Origin: Vibrio sp. RE88
Lineage (GTDB): Bacteria > Pseudomonadota > Gammaproteobacteria > Enterobacterales > Vibrionaceae
Direction of reading: 5' to 3'
Length of the DNA stretch: 64,000 nucleotides
Assembly (NCBI RefSeq): GCF_013113835.1
Contig: NZ_VTYQ01000003.1
Span: 620,001-684,000, forward strand
Part shown: positions 8,543-17,246 of the stretch, one piece after another
Numbering within the stretch: position 1 is the stretch's first letter
How the letters are laid out: every line of letters begins with the position of its first letter
The notes under the pieces: generated by a model
Database searches by the model: none
Seen by the model: only the letters and a program-made list of their open reading frames with translations
What the model was told of the DNA's origin: nothing
Position numbers and translations under genes: made by a program

Positions 8543-9790
8543 TTAGATCGCCGCTTTTACTGCTTTCGCCAGTTTCTGCGCGGCGTCTTGCGGATTGGCA
8601 TCTTTGTCGTTAAAGAAGTTAGTCACTACGTCAAAGATCGCGCCTTGTGCGTAACTGGTTGTTGACATACCGTGTGCCATACTTGGTACGAGATCACCGG
8701 ATTTCGCCGTCGCTTTAAACTCGTCCATTGAATCCAGTGCACACTTATCAAACTTCGACATATCCATATCCAGACGCACTGGAATAGAACCTTTATTCAG
8801 GTTGAACACTTCTTGGAATTTAGGGTCTAGAATGGTGGCTGCCAGCGCTTTTTGCGCTTGTTGGTTACCTGATTCGCCTAGCTCAAAGAAAGCAAAGCTG
8901 TCGACGTTATGAGTAAACTGACCTGCGGTACCCGGAGCTGGCACACAGACATAATCTTTACCTGCCACTTTTCCGGCTGCTGAGAATTCGCCTTTCGCCC
9001 AGTCACCCATGATTTGCATCGCCGCTTCACCATTGATCACCATAGAAGTCGCAACGTTCCAGTCACGACCCGGCGAGTTCGAGTCGATGTAATCATGCAT
9101 TTTCTGGAATTTGGCAAACACTTCGACCATCTTATCGCCAGACAGAATATCCATATCCAGCTCAACAAAGGCTTTGACATAGTCTTCGCTGCCTAGAACA
9201 TCAAGCGCAACCGCTTCAAACACAGTGGCGTCCTGCCATGGCTGACCACCGTGTGCCAACGGGATTAGACCTGCTGCTTTGATTTTGTCACCTGCGACAA
9301 AAAACTCATCCAAGGTCGTTGGAACTTTTGCACCCGCTTTTTCAAATACCGCCGGGTTTGCCCAAAGCCAGTTCACACGGTGAACGTTGACTGGCACAGC
9401 CACAAAATCACCGTCCCACTTCATGACGTCGGTCACCATTTTTGGCACCACGCCATCCCAGTTACCTTTTTCTGCAACGTCATCAAGGTTAGTCAGGAAC
9501 CCCAGACCACCCCACTCTTGAATGTCGTGGCCTTTAATCTGCGCCGCTGAAGGTGGATTACCTGACACCGCGCGAGTTTTCAGTACCGTCATCGCACTTT
9601 CACCGCCGCCACCAGCAACCGCAAAATCTTTCCAGCTGTGGCCTTGCTCTTCCAACATGTCTTTCAGAACAGAAATGGATTTAGCTTCGCCACCAGAAGT
9701 CCACCAGTGAAGCACTTCAACTTCGCCCGCTTGAGTCATAGAAGCCGCTGATAGAAGGGATAAGGTAAGTAGGGTTTTATTCATTTTCAT
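8543..9790 (-). CDS. Glucose/mannose-type periplasmic binding protein (GtsA/GltB-like)
   Basis: 415 residues with a Sec signal peptide ([21 protein letters not shown]) and mature start [17 protein letters not shown]. The strings [34 protein letters not shown] and [12 protein letters not shown] closely resemble the glucose-binding proteins of Pseudomonas (GltB/GtsA) and Thermus as I remember them. Two cysteines (about residues 282 and 350) could form a disulphide. GGAAG lies 6 bases before ATG 9790. First gene of the transporter operon, directly followed upstream by a two-component pair of the kind that controls glucose uptake in Pseudomonas. The sugar is inferred, not shown. Confidence 0.85.
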   Translation of the reverse strand: MKMNKTLLTLSLLSAASMTQAGEVEVLHWWTSGGEAKSISVLKDMLEEQGHSWKDFAVAGGGGESAMTVLKTRAVSGNPPSAAQIKGHDIQEWGGLGFLTNLDDVAEKGNWDGVVPKMVTDVMKWDGDFVAVPVNVHRVNWLWANPAVFEKAGAKVPTTLDEFFVAGDKIKAAGLIPLAHGGQPWQDATVFEAVALDVLGSEDYVKAFVELDMDILSGDKMVEVFAKFQKMHDYIDSNSPGRDWNVATSMVINGEAAMQIMGDWAKGEFSAAGKVAGKDYVCVPAPGTAGQFTHNVDSFAFFELGESGNQQAQKALAATILDPKFQEVFNLNKGSIPVRLDMDMSKFDKCALDSMDEFKATAKSGDLVPSMAHGMSTTSYAQGAIFDVVTNFFNDKDANPQDAAQKLAKAVKAAI

Positions 9791-9908
9791 TATTATCTTC
9801 CATGTATTGGATTAGACACAGGGCCGACAGCGAACAAGCCCCTGTTTCATGTGTTCGAAAATGAGTGTATAGATTTGCACAGATTAGATTGAAACAAACC
9901 GTAATAGG

Positions 9909-9930
9909 AATGTAACACCAATGTTACATT
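9909..9930. promoter_or_regulatory. Perfect 8-6-8 palindrome before the sugar ABC operon
   Basis: AATGTAAC-ACCAAT-GTTACATT lies 120-140 bases upstream of the binding-protein start and overlaps the last bases of the sensor kinase gene. The position and dyad suit an operator for the neighbouring OmpR-type regulator controlling the transporter; assignment is inference. No poly-U follows, so it is not a good terminator. Confidence 0.45.
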
Positions 9931-11377
9931 AGACTTCAAGTGTCGGTGGAATAAAGAGTTGCGCTCTCAAACCGCCTTGTAGGCGATTGCTAATAATGAG
10001 ATCTCCGCCGTGGCCATGCAGAATGTTACGGCAGATACCTAAGCCAAGGCCGTGCCCCTGATCATCAGAAGCTAAGCGAAAATACGGCTCAAAAACGGCT
10101 TCAAGCTTGTCACTTGGAATGCCCGGTCCAACATCGTCAATCAAGACAGAAATCCATTCATCCGTCACTTCAATCGACACAGTGGCACTCTCTCCATATT
10201 TAACCGCATTATCGATTAAATTGGTCAACACCCGTTTAATGGCTAAGGGCTTAGCCACCATGGGTTCCATCTCGATTGGCATAAAGGTGACACAATCATG
10301 TTTAAAGTTCATTGGCTCAATTACCGACTGAATCATGGCATTGAGATCAATGAAGGCATTGTTCTCGTGTAAATCGGTATCTTTTACACATTGAAGTGCC
10401 CCTTTGACCATCATCTCCAGCTCATCTAAATCCTGATTGAATTTATGACGTTTTTTGTCGTCATCGAGTAGCTCAGCTCTTAAACGTAATCGAGTGATCG
10501 GCGTTTTTAGGTCATGGGATATAGACGAAAACAGGTGCTCCCTATCGGCCACATAGCGCCTGATGCGCTGCTGCATACGATTAAATGCTCGCGTCGCAGT
10601 GACCAGCTCACTCGCCCCTTCTTCACCTAGTGGCGGCTGATCAATATCCATGCTCATTTCATTGGCTGCTTTTGCTAAACGCTTTAACGGTTTGACTTGT
10701 CGGCGCATTAATAGATAAGTCAGACCAAGCAACAAGGTCGTCGAGAAGAAGATAAATAGGATCTGCTCTCGGCCAATTAAGGTGTCATCCAATGTGACAT
10801 AAGGTGCGGGAAGTAACGCGGCGATGTAGACCCATTCATTGCTCTTGAGCTCGATCTGTACCACCAGAACGGGAGGATCGATGGGCGATAGAGTTAAAGT
10901 ATGATGCGCCCATGATTTTGGTAAATCACTGAGATAGATGTCATTTTTCAGTAGACGGAGATTGTGTGCATGAGAAAAGTCGACAGATATCGAAGACACT
11001 TTAGGCAGCTTGTCGTTGAGCACAGATTCCACCGCAGAAAGAGAGGCTCTTTTTAACTGTGTATCTGGAATGGGCTCAACAATCAGCTTTTCTTTATTGA
11101 ATGACACAAAGAAACGTGTGCCACCCATATTACGGATCTGATCCAGCACAATATGACGATAGCGAGTCGGTAGGGATTGGAAGAAGGTCACGGTTGAGGC
11201 AAACATGTTCGCCATACTTTCTGAGGCCGATTGAATACCCGCCAGCTCTTTTTGCTTCGATTCGGTATACCAAATCGCCGTGGCAATGCCCTGCGCTAAT
11301 ATCACCGCTAATAACGCTAACCCTAGAGTACGGGTGACCAATGAATTGGGTTTTAGCCTACGTAACAGAGTGTTCAT
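9929..11377 (-). CDS. Sensor histidine kinase, GtrS-like
   Basis: 482 residues. A transmembrane helix at about 14-34, a periplasmic domain of ~170 residues, a second helix at about 205-225, then HAMP, a HisKA dimerisation domain with the phospho-acceptor His in FSSISHDLKTPITRLR, and a complete HATPase domain (N box NLIDNAVKYGE, G1 DVGPGIP, F box FEPYFR, G2 GHGLGLGIC). All catalytic boxes are intact. It starts 3 bases after the response regulator stop, so the pair is one transcription unit. Adjacent to a glucose-type ABC operon, it resembles Pseudomonas GtrS/GltR; the actual ligand is unknown. Confidence 0.88.
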   Translation of the reverse strand: MNTLLRRLKPNSLVTRTLGLALLAVILAQGIATAIWYTESKQKELAGIQSASESMANMFASTVTFFQSLPTRYRHIVLDQIRNMGGTRFFVSFNKEKLIVEPIPDTQLKRASLSAVESVLNDKLPKVSSISVDFSHAHNLRLLKNDIYLSDLPKSWAHHTLTLSPIDPPVLVVQIELKSNEWVYIAALLPAPYVTLDDTLIGREQILFIFFSTTLLLGLTYLLMRRQVKPLKRLAKAANEMSMDIDQPPLGEEGASELVTATRAFNRMQQRIRRYVADREHLFSSISHDLKTPITRLRLRAELLDDDKKRHKFNQDLDELEMMVKGALQCVKDTDLHENNAFIDLNAMIQSVIEPMNFKHDCVTFMPIEMEPMVAKPLAIKRVLTNLIDNAVKYGESATVSIEVTDEWISVLIDDVGPGIPSDKLEAVFEPYFRLASDDQGHGLGLGICRNILHGHGGDLIISNRLQGGLRAQLFIPPTLEV

Positions 11378-11380
11378 CTA

Positions 11381-12103
11381 TCAATGTTCAATACTGACAG
11401 GAACAGCGAGGATATAGCCATTTCCACGCATAGTTTTAATATATTGCGGGTATTTACCGCTGTCGCCCAAGCGATGACGTAAGCGACTCAGTTGGACGTC
11501 AATACCTCGTTCAAAGGGAAGTGCCTCTCGTCCTCTGGTCGCAAAAGAAATCGTATCACGATCCAGAACCTCATTCGGACGCGAGAGAAACAACATTAAG
11601 AGTGCAAAGTCGCTGCCCGACAGATCGTGTTCTTCTTGGGTATCACTATGGGTAATTTTGTGCGCTAAGGTATCAAGTTGCCAGTCACCAAACGTAATCT
11701 GTTTCGGTAGAGCGTCTGAACCTTTTTCTTCATTGATTTGAACTCGTCGCAAGACTGCTTTGATTCGAGCGATGAGCTGACGTGGATTAAATGGCTTGGC
11801 AATGTAGTCATCGGCACCAATTTCCAGACCAATGATCTGATCAGTTTCGTCCGACACTGCGGTCAGCATAATAATAGGTACATTAGAGTCGCGACGAATG
11901 TGTTGGCACAAAGTAAAGCCATCATCACCCGGTAGCATCACGTCAAGAAGCACCATATCAGGGTAACCTTCTTGATCGAGGTGCACCTTTAATTCTTCGC
12001 CATCCGCCACGGCGTTGACCTGATAACCCGCTTTGGTTAGGTATTCACCCAACAGCTCCCGAATTTCTAGATCATCATCTACAACAAGTATCTTTGCGTT
12101 CAT
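11381..12103 (-). CDS. OmpR-family response regulator, GltR-like
   Basis: 240 residues: receiver domain with DDD at about 9-11, phospho-acceptor Asp in MVLLDVMLPGDDGF and Lys in AKPFNPRQL, followed by an OmpR/PhoB winged helix (LSGSDFALLMLFLSRPNEVLDRD, then FERGIDVQLSRLRHRLGD and TMRGNGYIL). First gene of the regulator-kinase pair. It probably activates the downstream sugar ABC operon; the palindrome at 9909-9930 is a candidate site. The ~160-base region upstream (12104-12262), shared with nothing divergent, should hold its promoter. Confidence 0.88.
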   Translation of the reverse strand: MNAKILVVDDDLEIRELLGEYLTKAGYQVNAVADGEELKVHLDQEGYPDMVLLDVMLPGDDGFTLCQHIRRDSNVPIIMLTAVSDETDQIIGLEIGADDYIAKPFNPRQLIARIKAVLRRVQINEEKGSDALPKQITFGDWQLDTLAHKITHSDTQEEHDLSGSDFALLMLFLSRPNEVLDRDTISFATRGREALPFERGIDVQLSRLRHRLGDSGKYPQYIKTMRGNGYILAVPVSIEH

Positions 12104-12262
12104 TCACTTCAATTATTACTTACGATGTCTGGCCCTAGTTTAGAGATTAATAGGTATGGGGCAGATTGATAAAATTGGATTATTTGATCACAAAACAGAT
12201 TCAGATCACAACCTATTAACAAATATAAAAGTAATTCAGTACTTTTTCACAAGAGAGGTCAA

Positions 12263-13735
12263 TTAGGAAGAACAGCTGATCTCCATTTTCTTCCCCCATT
12301 CGGGCGGCAGCTTAGCGTACTCGTCCATTTCCGGCTGCTCATCATAAGGGTATTTGAGTAGTTCAGCGACTCTGTTTACTTCACTAAAATCGCCTTCTTC
12401 AGCTTTATCGATCGCCAGCTGAGCGAGATAATTACGCAATATGTATTTGGGATTCACACGTCGCATTGCCTCGCAGCGTTCTGATGCTTCAATGAGAGAA
12501 CCAAACTCATCGACCTCTTGTTCACATCGGACAAGATAGTCTGTAAGCCATACTTTTACCGCTTCACCATCGACAAACAAATCGACCACTACTTGGGGAT
12601 CCTTACGGTCTAGATTGGATACCTCACGCATAAAGCGTGTGTAATCGACTTGGTTTTTCTCTAACAATTCGAACATCGATTGAAAGAGCTCACTGTCCTT
12701 TTCTCGCTTGCTCTGAAGGCCGAGTTTGCTTCGCATCAATCGGCTGAAACTCTTACCAAGTATACCTTCATACTGCTCCAGTGCTGATTCTAAGTCATTC
12801 TTCTCAATGATCGGGGTTAACGCGTGGGCAAGGGCCGATAAGTTCCACAATCCCACTCTAGGCTGTTGGTCGAACGCATAGCGGCCTTCGTAATCAGAGT
12901 GGTTGCTGATGTAGCTAGGATCATAATCGTCAAGAAATCCAAACGGGCCATAATCAAACGTCTCGCCAAGAATAGACATATTGTCGGTATTCATCACACC
13001 GTGGGCAAAACCGTAAGCCTGCCAGTGCGCAATCAAGTTAGCTGTACCTTTGACCACATGTTCAAACATCGCTAAGTAAGGTTTGTCAGTCTCGATGCAG
13101 TCCGGCCAGTACCACTCAATCACTTTATCCGCTAGCAACTTCAGTTCGGCTATCTGATTGGTGTAAAAGAAATGCTCAAAGTGCCCAAAACGAATATGGC
13201 TCTGAGACATTCGCAGTAAAAGCGCGCCCTGCTCGGCTTTCTCACGGTAAACAAAAGTATCGCTGGTTAACATCCCTAACGCCCGTGTCGTTGGGATCCC
13301 TAAGCCTGCCATTGCCTCACTGCACAAATACTCTCTGATCGTGGAACGCAGTACCGCTCGCCCGTCGCCCGTTCTCGAATAAGGCGTTAATCCAGCACCT
13401 TTAAGATGGATGTCAAATAAGATGCCTGACTGATTAGAAATTTCGCCCAGCAACAATCCCCGACCATCACCTAAATCTGGGTTGTAAATACCAAACTGAT
13501 GACCCGCATACTTCATGGCCAAACAAGGGGTAGGCATAGGTTTAAGTTCGCCGGCAAGAAAAGATTTCAGTGAGCCTTGTGGCGCTTGCAAAGGTAGGCC
13601 GAATTGGCGAGCAAACTCACTGTTCCAAGTCACCCAGCGACTGTTGTCGAGCGCTTGCGGCTGAACATGGGTATAGAATGCTGAAGAAAATTGACTAAAG
13701 CGGTAATTAAGATTGAGCGACGACAGGGAAGACAT
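12263..13735 (-). CDS. selO: Protein adenylyltransferase SelO (YdiU family)
   Basis: 490 residues, the usual length. Family signatures are clear: [53 protein letters not shown] and [26 protein letters not shown], which carry the pseudokinase-like catalytic Asn/Asp pair. The protein ends EISCSS; in eukaryotes the penultimate region holds selenocysteine, and bacterial members have Cys. SelO transfers AMP from ATP to Ser/Thr/Tyr of target proteins and is linked to redox homeostasis. The start at 13735 has no strong ribosome site, but the N-terminal [20 protein letters not shown] matches the family. Single gene. Confidence 0.93.
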   Translation of the reverse strand: MSSLSSLNLNYRFSQFSSAFYTHVQPQALDNSRWVTWNSEFARQFGLPLQAPQGSLKSFLAGELKPMPTPCLAMKYAGHQFGIYNPDLGDGRGLLLGEISNQSGILFDIHLKGAGLTPYSRTGDGRAVLRSTIREYLCSEAMAGLGIPTTRALGMLTSDTFVYREKAEQGALLLRMSQSHIRFGHFEHFFYTNQIAELKLLADKVIEWYWPDCIETDKPYLAMFEHVVKGTANLIAHWQAYGFAHGVMNTDNMSILGETFDYGPFGFLDDYDPSYISNHSDYEGRYAFDQQPRVGLWNLSALAHALTPIIEKNDLESALEQYEGILGKSFSRLMRSKLGLQSKREKDSELFQSMFELLEKNQVDYTRFMREVSNLDRKDPQVVVDLFVDGEAVKVWLTDYLVRCEQEVDEFGSLIEASERCEAMRRVNPKYILRNYLAQLAIDKAEEGDFSEVNRVAELLKYPYDEQPEMDEYAKLPPEWGKKMEISCSS

Positions 13736-13873
13736 ATGCAGTCCATTTGCAAAGCTGTTATCGCAGAAAGTAGCATAAAGCGGATAGGAATGCTTCGAAA
13801 GCTGCCCTAATAAATGATTCTAAAAGTAAGTAGTTACACACTTATTAAGGCTTAGCTTCACTGACGTCCAATG

Positions 13874-13975
13874 TTAGATGAGAGCAAAAACACCCACAAT
13901 ACCAACAAGTGAAAATAGACAAGTACGGCTGATAACGCCAAAGTTAGAAGGTTGGATCATTTCTTGATGCTGCAT
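13874..13975 (-). CDS. Small membrane protein, 33 residues, unrecognised
   Basis: An open frame of 33 codons beginning ATG at 13975 and ending TAA at 13874. A very strong ribosome site, GAGGAG, lies 6 bases before the ATG, which is why I call it real. The product begins MQHQEMIQPSNFG, then a basic ISRTC and a single hydrophobic helix (LFSLVGIVGVFALI) that runs to the C terminus, so it is probably an inner-membrane single-pass protein with the N terminus in the cytoplasm. No family recognised. It lies between selO and a hypothetical gene, on the same strand, with 255 bases of AT-rich noncoding DNA upstream that show no other gene. Confidence 0.65.
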   Translation of the reverse strand: MQHQEMIQPSNFGVISRTCLFSLVGIVGVFALI

Positions 13976-14230
13976 ACGTTCTCCTCGTTGTTTTTATTAC
14001 ATCTTAATTACAATATGATGAAATCGAAGGATTTTCTCAATACACACCAAGATTAAATTTTTATGACAATCTGAAAAATTTGAGAGTTTAGGCTTCTTTT
14101 TTGAGTTTTAGAGGGTGTAAAGAATCTGTTCCAATTCGAACTTTGTAGTTAAGTTGCGGCTAAAATTCGCGAAAATCTAATTAAATAACAATAATCGAAA
14201 TTTAGATTCGAACAGGTGAGAAGCAGTAAA

Positions 14231-14839
14231 CTATTTCAAGCCTAAGCTAATACGCACAAAATTATCATCTTCGTAATCAACTTTATGTTCAAAGATTGCA
14301 GAAGCGTAAATGGTTCGAAGAATGGAATGCTTTTCGCCACGAGTGCCACGAAATAGCATTGAAATATCAGCAGATAGACGATTGCGATTGTCAAAATGCG
14401 CATTCAAATCCGGTGACAGCACACACAGTAGGCAACCTTTAGGATTAAAGGCTAAGTCGACCTCTTCTGCACTAGACACCAGTACCGTCGTATTGAGTTC
14501 CTTCTCCAGCATGTTGATCAGCAGTAAAAAGCTATCTAGATGCGGTAATTCATCGCCATGAATGGGCGAGAACAGATTCCCTAGCATTGATTCCATATCC
14601 AGACGCTGAGATCGAGCGTGGCTAACCAGAGAACGAACTTTCTTCTTAAAAGGCTTATATTTCTTGCTGTTAGCCGCTTTGTTCAGCCAAGCAGAGAGAA
14701 TGTCATTAATGTCCGAACGTGACTTTCGACCTAAGGCCTGTGCAGAATGATTGGTGTGCAGATGAAGCAATGCATGCAATGCTAGCTCAGACAGGAGAGG
14801 CTCAAACTCGGGTTTAATTTTGGTATGGATACTGCGCAT
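14231..14839 (-). CDS. Conserved hypothetical protein, possibly DUF2913
   Basis: 202 residues, soluble, no signal peptide. The N-terminal half is helical (ELALHALLHLHTNHSAQALGRKS, then DINDILSAWLNKAA), basic in the middle (KKYKPFKKKVRSLVSHARSQ), followed by a DSFLLLINMLEKEL helix and a C-terminal part with alternating strands. The pattern of an ALLHL helix, a WL-K-A-K element and an acidic C-terminal half recalls DUF2913, a vibrio-rich family of about 200 residues with no known role, but I cannot confirm this. ATG at 14839 is the first start. It is on its own between the small protein and tRNA-Arg. Confidence 0.6.
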   Translation of the reverse strand: MRSIHTKIKPEFEPLLSELALHALLHLHTNHSAQALGRKSRSDINDILSAWLNKAANSKKYKPFKKKVRSLVSHARSQRLDMESMLGNLFSPIHGDELPHLDSFLLLINMLEKELNTTVLVSSAEEVDLAFNPKGCLLCVLSPDLNAHFDNRNRLSADISMLFRGTRGEKHSILRTIYASAIFEHKVDYEDDNFVRISLGLK

Positions 14840-14998
14840 GTTGTCTGAACGTATGGTGCCCTGTTCAAGCTTTAATCAATTTAGGTACTTTGAGAAGGAA
14901 CGCCATGCTACAGAAAAGCTCAGCTTATGTACAGGTCGAATTTAGTGCAATCGTCACGCTATGATGACAGCCCAATTTTCATCCTTCTATGAAACGAC

Positions 14999-15032
14999 AA
15001 AACCCTGACAGCCGTAAAGCTATCAGGGTTTC
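14999..15032 (-). terminator. Terminator of the tRNA-Arg transcript
   Basis: A 13-bp stem (aaaccctgacagc / gctatcagggttt, one G-U type pair) with loop cgtaaa, followed on the minus strand by TTTTG. It starts 9 bases after the CCA end of the tRNA. Confidence 0.8.
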
Positions 15033-15040
15033 TAAATAAA

Positions 15041-15117
15041 TGGCACGCCCTGCAGGATTCGAACCTGCGACCACATGCTTAGAAGGCACGTGCTCTATCC
15101 AACTGAGCTAAGGGCGC
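15041..15117 (-). tRNA. tRNA-Arg (anticodon UCU)
   Basis: 77 bases including an encoded CCA end. On the minus strand it begins GCGCCCTTAGCTCAGTTGG, has the anticodon loop CTTCTAA (anticodon TCT), a TTCGAATC T-loop and ends GCCA. Acceptor stem GCGCCCT / AGGGCGT closes with a G1-U72 wobble where the E. coli homologue argU has G-C. It decodes rare AGA/AGG codons. As in E. coli the gene sits next to folD. No integrase or second attachment-like copy of its 3' end is seen nearby. Confidence 0.97.
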
Positions 15118-15131
15118 GCTACAGGGAAAGG

Positions 15132-15159
15132 ATTATACGAGTTCGAGTCCTTAAAACAA
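15132..15159 (-). promoter_or_regulatory. Sigma-70 promoter of tRNA-Arg
   Basis: On the minus strand TTGTTT (15154-15159) and a perfect TATAAT (15132-15137) are separated by 16 bases and end about 15 bases before the tRNA 5' end. Confidence 0.75.
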
Positions 15160-15233
15160 GGTCTTTTCTTAACATTCTGATCTGAATGACTAAAAAAAGG
15201 TCACCGAACTTCATTTTGATTAAAAACACCCCA

Positions 15234-15249
15234 AAGCAAACGTTTGCTT
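15234..15249. promoter_or_regulatory. PurR-type operator before folD
   Basis: The 16-bp perfect palindrome AAGCAAACGTTTGCTT matches the PurR box (ACGCAAACGTTTGCGT) in its central 12 bases. It lies 70-85 bases before the folD ATG, where it would cover the promoter. Purine-dependent repression of folD is the inference: FolD supplies 10-formyl-THF for purine synthesis. Confidence 0.75.
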
Positions 15250-15318
15250 CTAGATGTTCGTCAAATTTTTTGCGACAATGCGCAGCAACTAAATAGCCAC
15301 TCTATTTAAAGGAACGCC

Positions 15319-16182
15319 ATGACTGCTCAAAATATTGATGGAACACTTATTTCTCAAACCGTTCGATCGGAAGTTGCCGCTCGTGTAAAAGCTCGGGTTA
15401 ATGCGGGCTTAAGAGCGCCTGGCCTGGCTGTTGTGCTGGTTGGTGAAGATCCAGCATCACAAGTGTACGTTGGAAGCAAACGTCGCGCGTGTGAAGAAGT
15501 AGGATTCGTATCAAAATCATTTGATCTTTCCGCTTCAACATCAGAAGAAGAATTGCTGTCTCTGATCGATGAGTTGAATGCTGACGAAGAAATTGATGGC
15601 ATTCTGGTTCAGTTGCCATTACCGGCCGGTATTGATGCAACACATGTTTTAGAGCGTATTCACCCAGAAAAAGACGTTGATGGTTTCCACCCTTATAACG
15701 TTGGTCGTCTTGCTCAGCGTATTCCTAAGCTTCGTTCATGCACACCAAAAGGCATCATCACGTTACTTGACCGCTACAATATTAATCTTCGCGGTCTGCA
15801 TGCTGTTGTTGTGGGTGCTTCCAATATTGTTGGCCGCCCTATGACGCTTGAACTTCTGCTCGCTGGCTGTACAACGACCACTTGCCACCGATTCACCAAA
15901 GATCTCGAAAGCCATGTTCGTCAAGCAGACTTGGTGGTAGTGGCTGTGGGTAAACCTAACTTTATTCCAGGCAACTGGATCAAAGAAGGCGCCGTGGTGG
16001 TCGATGTCGGTATCAACCGCTTAGAATCTGGTAAATTAGTCGGTGACGTCGATTACAAAAACGCAAAGGAAAGCGCGAGCTTTATCACTCCTGTTCCTGG
16101 TGGCGTTGGGCCAATGACAGTGGCCAGCTTGATTGAGAACACTATGTTGGCTTGTGAACAGTTTCACACCAAAAAGAAATAA
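15319..16182 (+). CDS. folD: Bifunctional methylene-THF dehydrogenase / methenyl-THF cyclohydrolase FolD
   Basis: 287 residues, matching the E. coli enzyme in length. Catalytic Tyr-Lys region is in [19 protein letters not shown] (Lys of VGSKRR), followed by QLPLP and [16 protein letters not shown], and the NADP-binding [12 protein letters not shown] and [20 protein letters not shown] motifs; it ends with the family [14 protein letters not shown]. The cytosolic homodimer interconverts 5,10-methylene-THF and 10-formyl-THF. Monocistronic, with a PurR-like box upstream and a bidirectional terminator after it. Confidence 0.97.
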   Translation: MTAQNIDGTLISQTVRSEVAARVKARVNAGLRAPGLAVVLVGEDPASQVYVGSKRRACEEVGFVSKSFDLSASTSEEELLSLIDELNADEEIDGILVQLPLPAGIDATHVLERIHPEKDVDGFHPYNVGRLAQRIPKLRSCTPKGIITLLDRYNINLRGLHAVVVGASNIVGRPMTLELLLAGCTTTTCHRFTKDLESHVRQADLVVVAVGKPNFIPGNWIKEGAVVVDVGINRLESGKLVGDVDYKNAKESASFITPVPGGVGPMTVASLIENTMLACEQFHTKKK

Positions 16183-16183
16183 T

Positions 16184-16212
16184 AAAAAAGCCACTCGCAA
16201 GAGTGGCTTTTT
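16184..16212. terminator. Bidirectional terminator between folD and recR
   Basis: gccactc / gagtggc with loop gcaa, flanked by A6 and T5; serves convergent folD and recR. Confidence 0.9.
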
Positions 16213-16229
16213 CAATCATCCGATATGAA

Positions 16230-16829
16230 TTACAGCTTTTGTCGGCCTAATAGGGAATGTGAAAGCGTTGTTCCGTCCACCAGCTCCAATTCACCACCAA
16301 CAGGGACACCATGAGCAATTCTGCTCGCCTGAACCTGATGTTCCTTACACAATTCAGCGATATAGTGAGCCGTTGCTTCCCCTTCGACCGTTGGATTAGT
16401 CGCGAGAATGACTTCAGAGACATCACCTCGGCGTAAGCGATAATCGAGCACATCAAGACCTATGTCACTCGGACCAATTCCGTCAAGTGGTGACAAATGT
16501 CCCATAAGAACAAAATAACGACCAGAGAACTGACCTGTGGATTCCACTGCAGCTATATCAGCCGGGCTTTCAACCACACAAATTTGACCATTTTCCTGAC
16601 GTTTGGGATTGGTACAAATATGGCACGTTTCTTCTTCGGTAAAGGTGCGACATTCATTGCAGTGGCCGATTTCCGTCATCGCTTGGCTTAACGCGTCCGC
16701 CAACTGCAAACCACCTTTTCTATCGCGCTGTAACAAATGAAAGGCCATACGCTGAGCCGACTTGGGGCCAACCCCAGGCAGACAACGTAAGGCCTCCATC
16801 AATTGCTCCAGCATATGACTGGTGCGCAT
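16230..16829 (-). CDS. recR: Recombination mediator RecR
   Basis: 199 residues. Helix-hairpin-helix [17 protein letters not shown] at about 17-33, a C4 zinc finger (C-N-E-C, then C-H-I-C at about 57-72), and a Toprim domain starting [14 protein letters not shown] and including [19 protein letters not shown]. With RecO and RecF it loads RecA on SSB-coated gapped DNA. Last gene of apt-dnaX-ybaB-recR, a widely conserved order; it starts 16 bases after the ybaB stop. Confidence 0.97.
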   Translation of the reverse strand: MRTSHMLEQLMEALRCLPGVGPKSAQRMAFHLLQRDRKGGLQLADALSQAMTEIGHCNECRTFTEEETCHICTNPKRQENGQICVVESPADIAAVESTGQFSGRYFVLMGHLSPLDGIGPSDIGLDVLDYRLRRGDVSEVILATNPTVEGEATAHYIAELCKEHQVQASRIAHGVPVGGELELVDGTTLSHSLLGRQKL

Positions 16830-16845
16830 TAACTAACCCTATCGA

Positions 16846-17175
16846 TTAGAAAGGCATTTTCATGCCTGGTGGTAGTTGCATACCTCCAGTCACGCCAGCC
16901 ATTTTTTCTTTCTGAGTTTCTTCAACACGACGAGCAGCGTCGTTGAAAGCAGCAGCGATAAGGTCTTCTAGCATTTCTTTGTCGTCTTCCATCAGACTTT
17001 CATCAATCTCAACGCGACGCACACTGTGGCTACCCGTGATAGTGACTTTTACTAGACCAGCACCAGACTCACCTGTCACTTCCATATTTGCAATTTCTTC
17101 TTGAAGCTTTTGCATACGCTCTTGCATTTGCTGGGCTTGCTTCATTAGATTGCCCATACCGCCTTTACCAAACAT
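16846..17175 (-). CDS. ybaB: Nucleoid-associated protein YbaB/EbfC
   Basis: 109 residues: N-terminal [44 protein letters not shown] helical dimer region, then [28 protein letters not shown] and a Met/Pro-rich end ([10 protein letters not shown]). YbaB forms tweezer-like dimers that bind DNA. It lies between dnaX and recR in the conserved order. Confidence 0.96.
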   Translation of the reverse strand: MFGKGGMGNLMKQAQQMQERMQKLQEEIANMEVTGESGAGLVKVTITGSHSVRRVEIDESLMEDDKEMLEDLIAAAFNDAARRVEETQKEKMAGVTGGMQLPPGMKMPF

Positions 17176-17246
17176 GATTATCTCTCTGGTTATTTAGCTT
17201 ATTTCGTTAATAGATGGGGTCGAAGTGTAAGTTTTCAACCCCAGAC

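Noticed and set aside
14840..15140. tRNA-Arg/folD junction as a possible phage or island attachment site
   Set aside because: This locus hosts a prophage in E. coli, but no integrase, no direct repeat of the tRNA 3' end and no foreign-looking genes are visible here.
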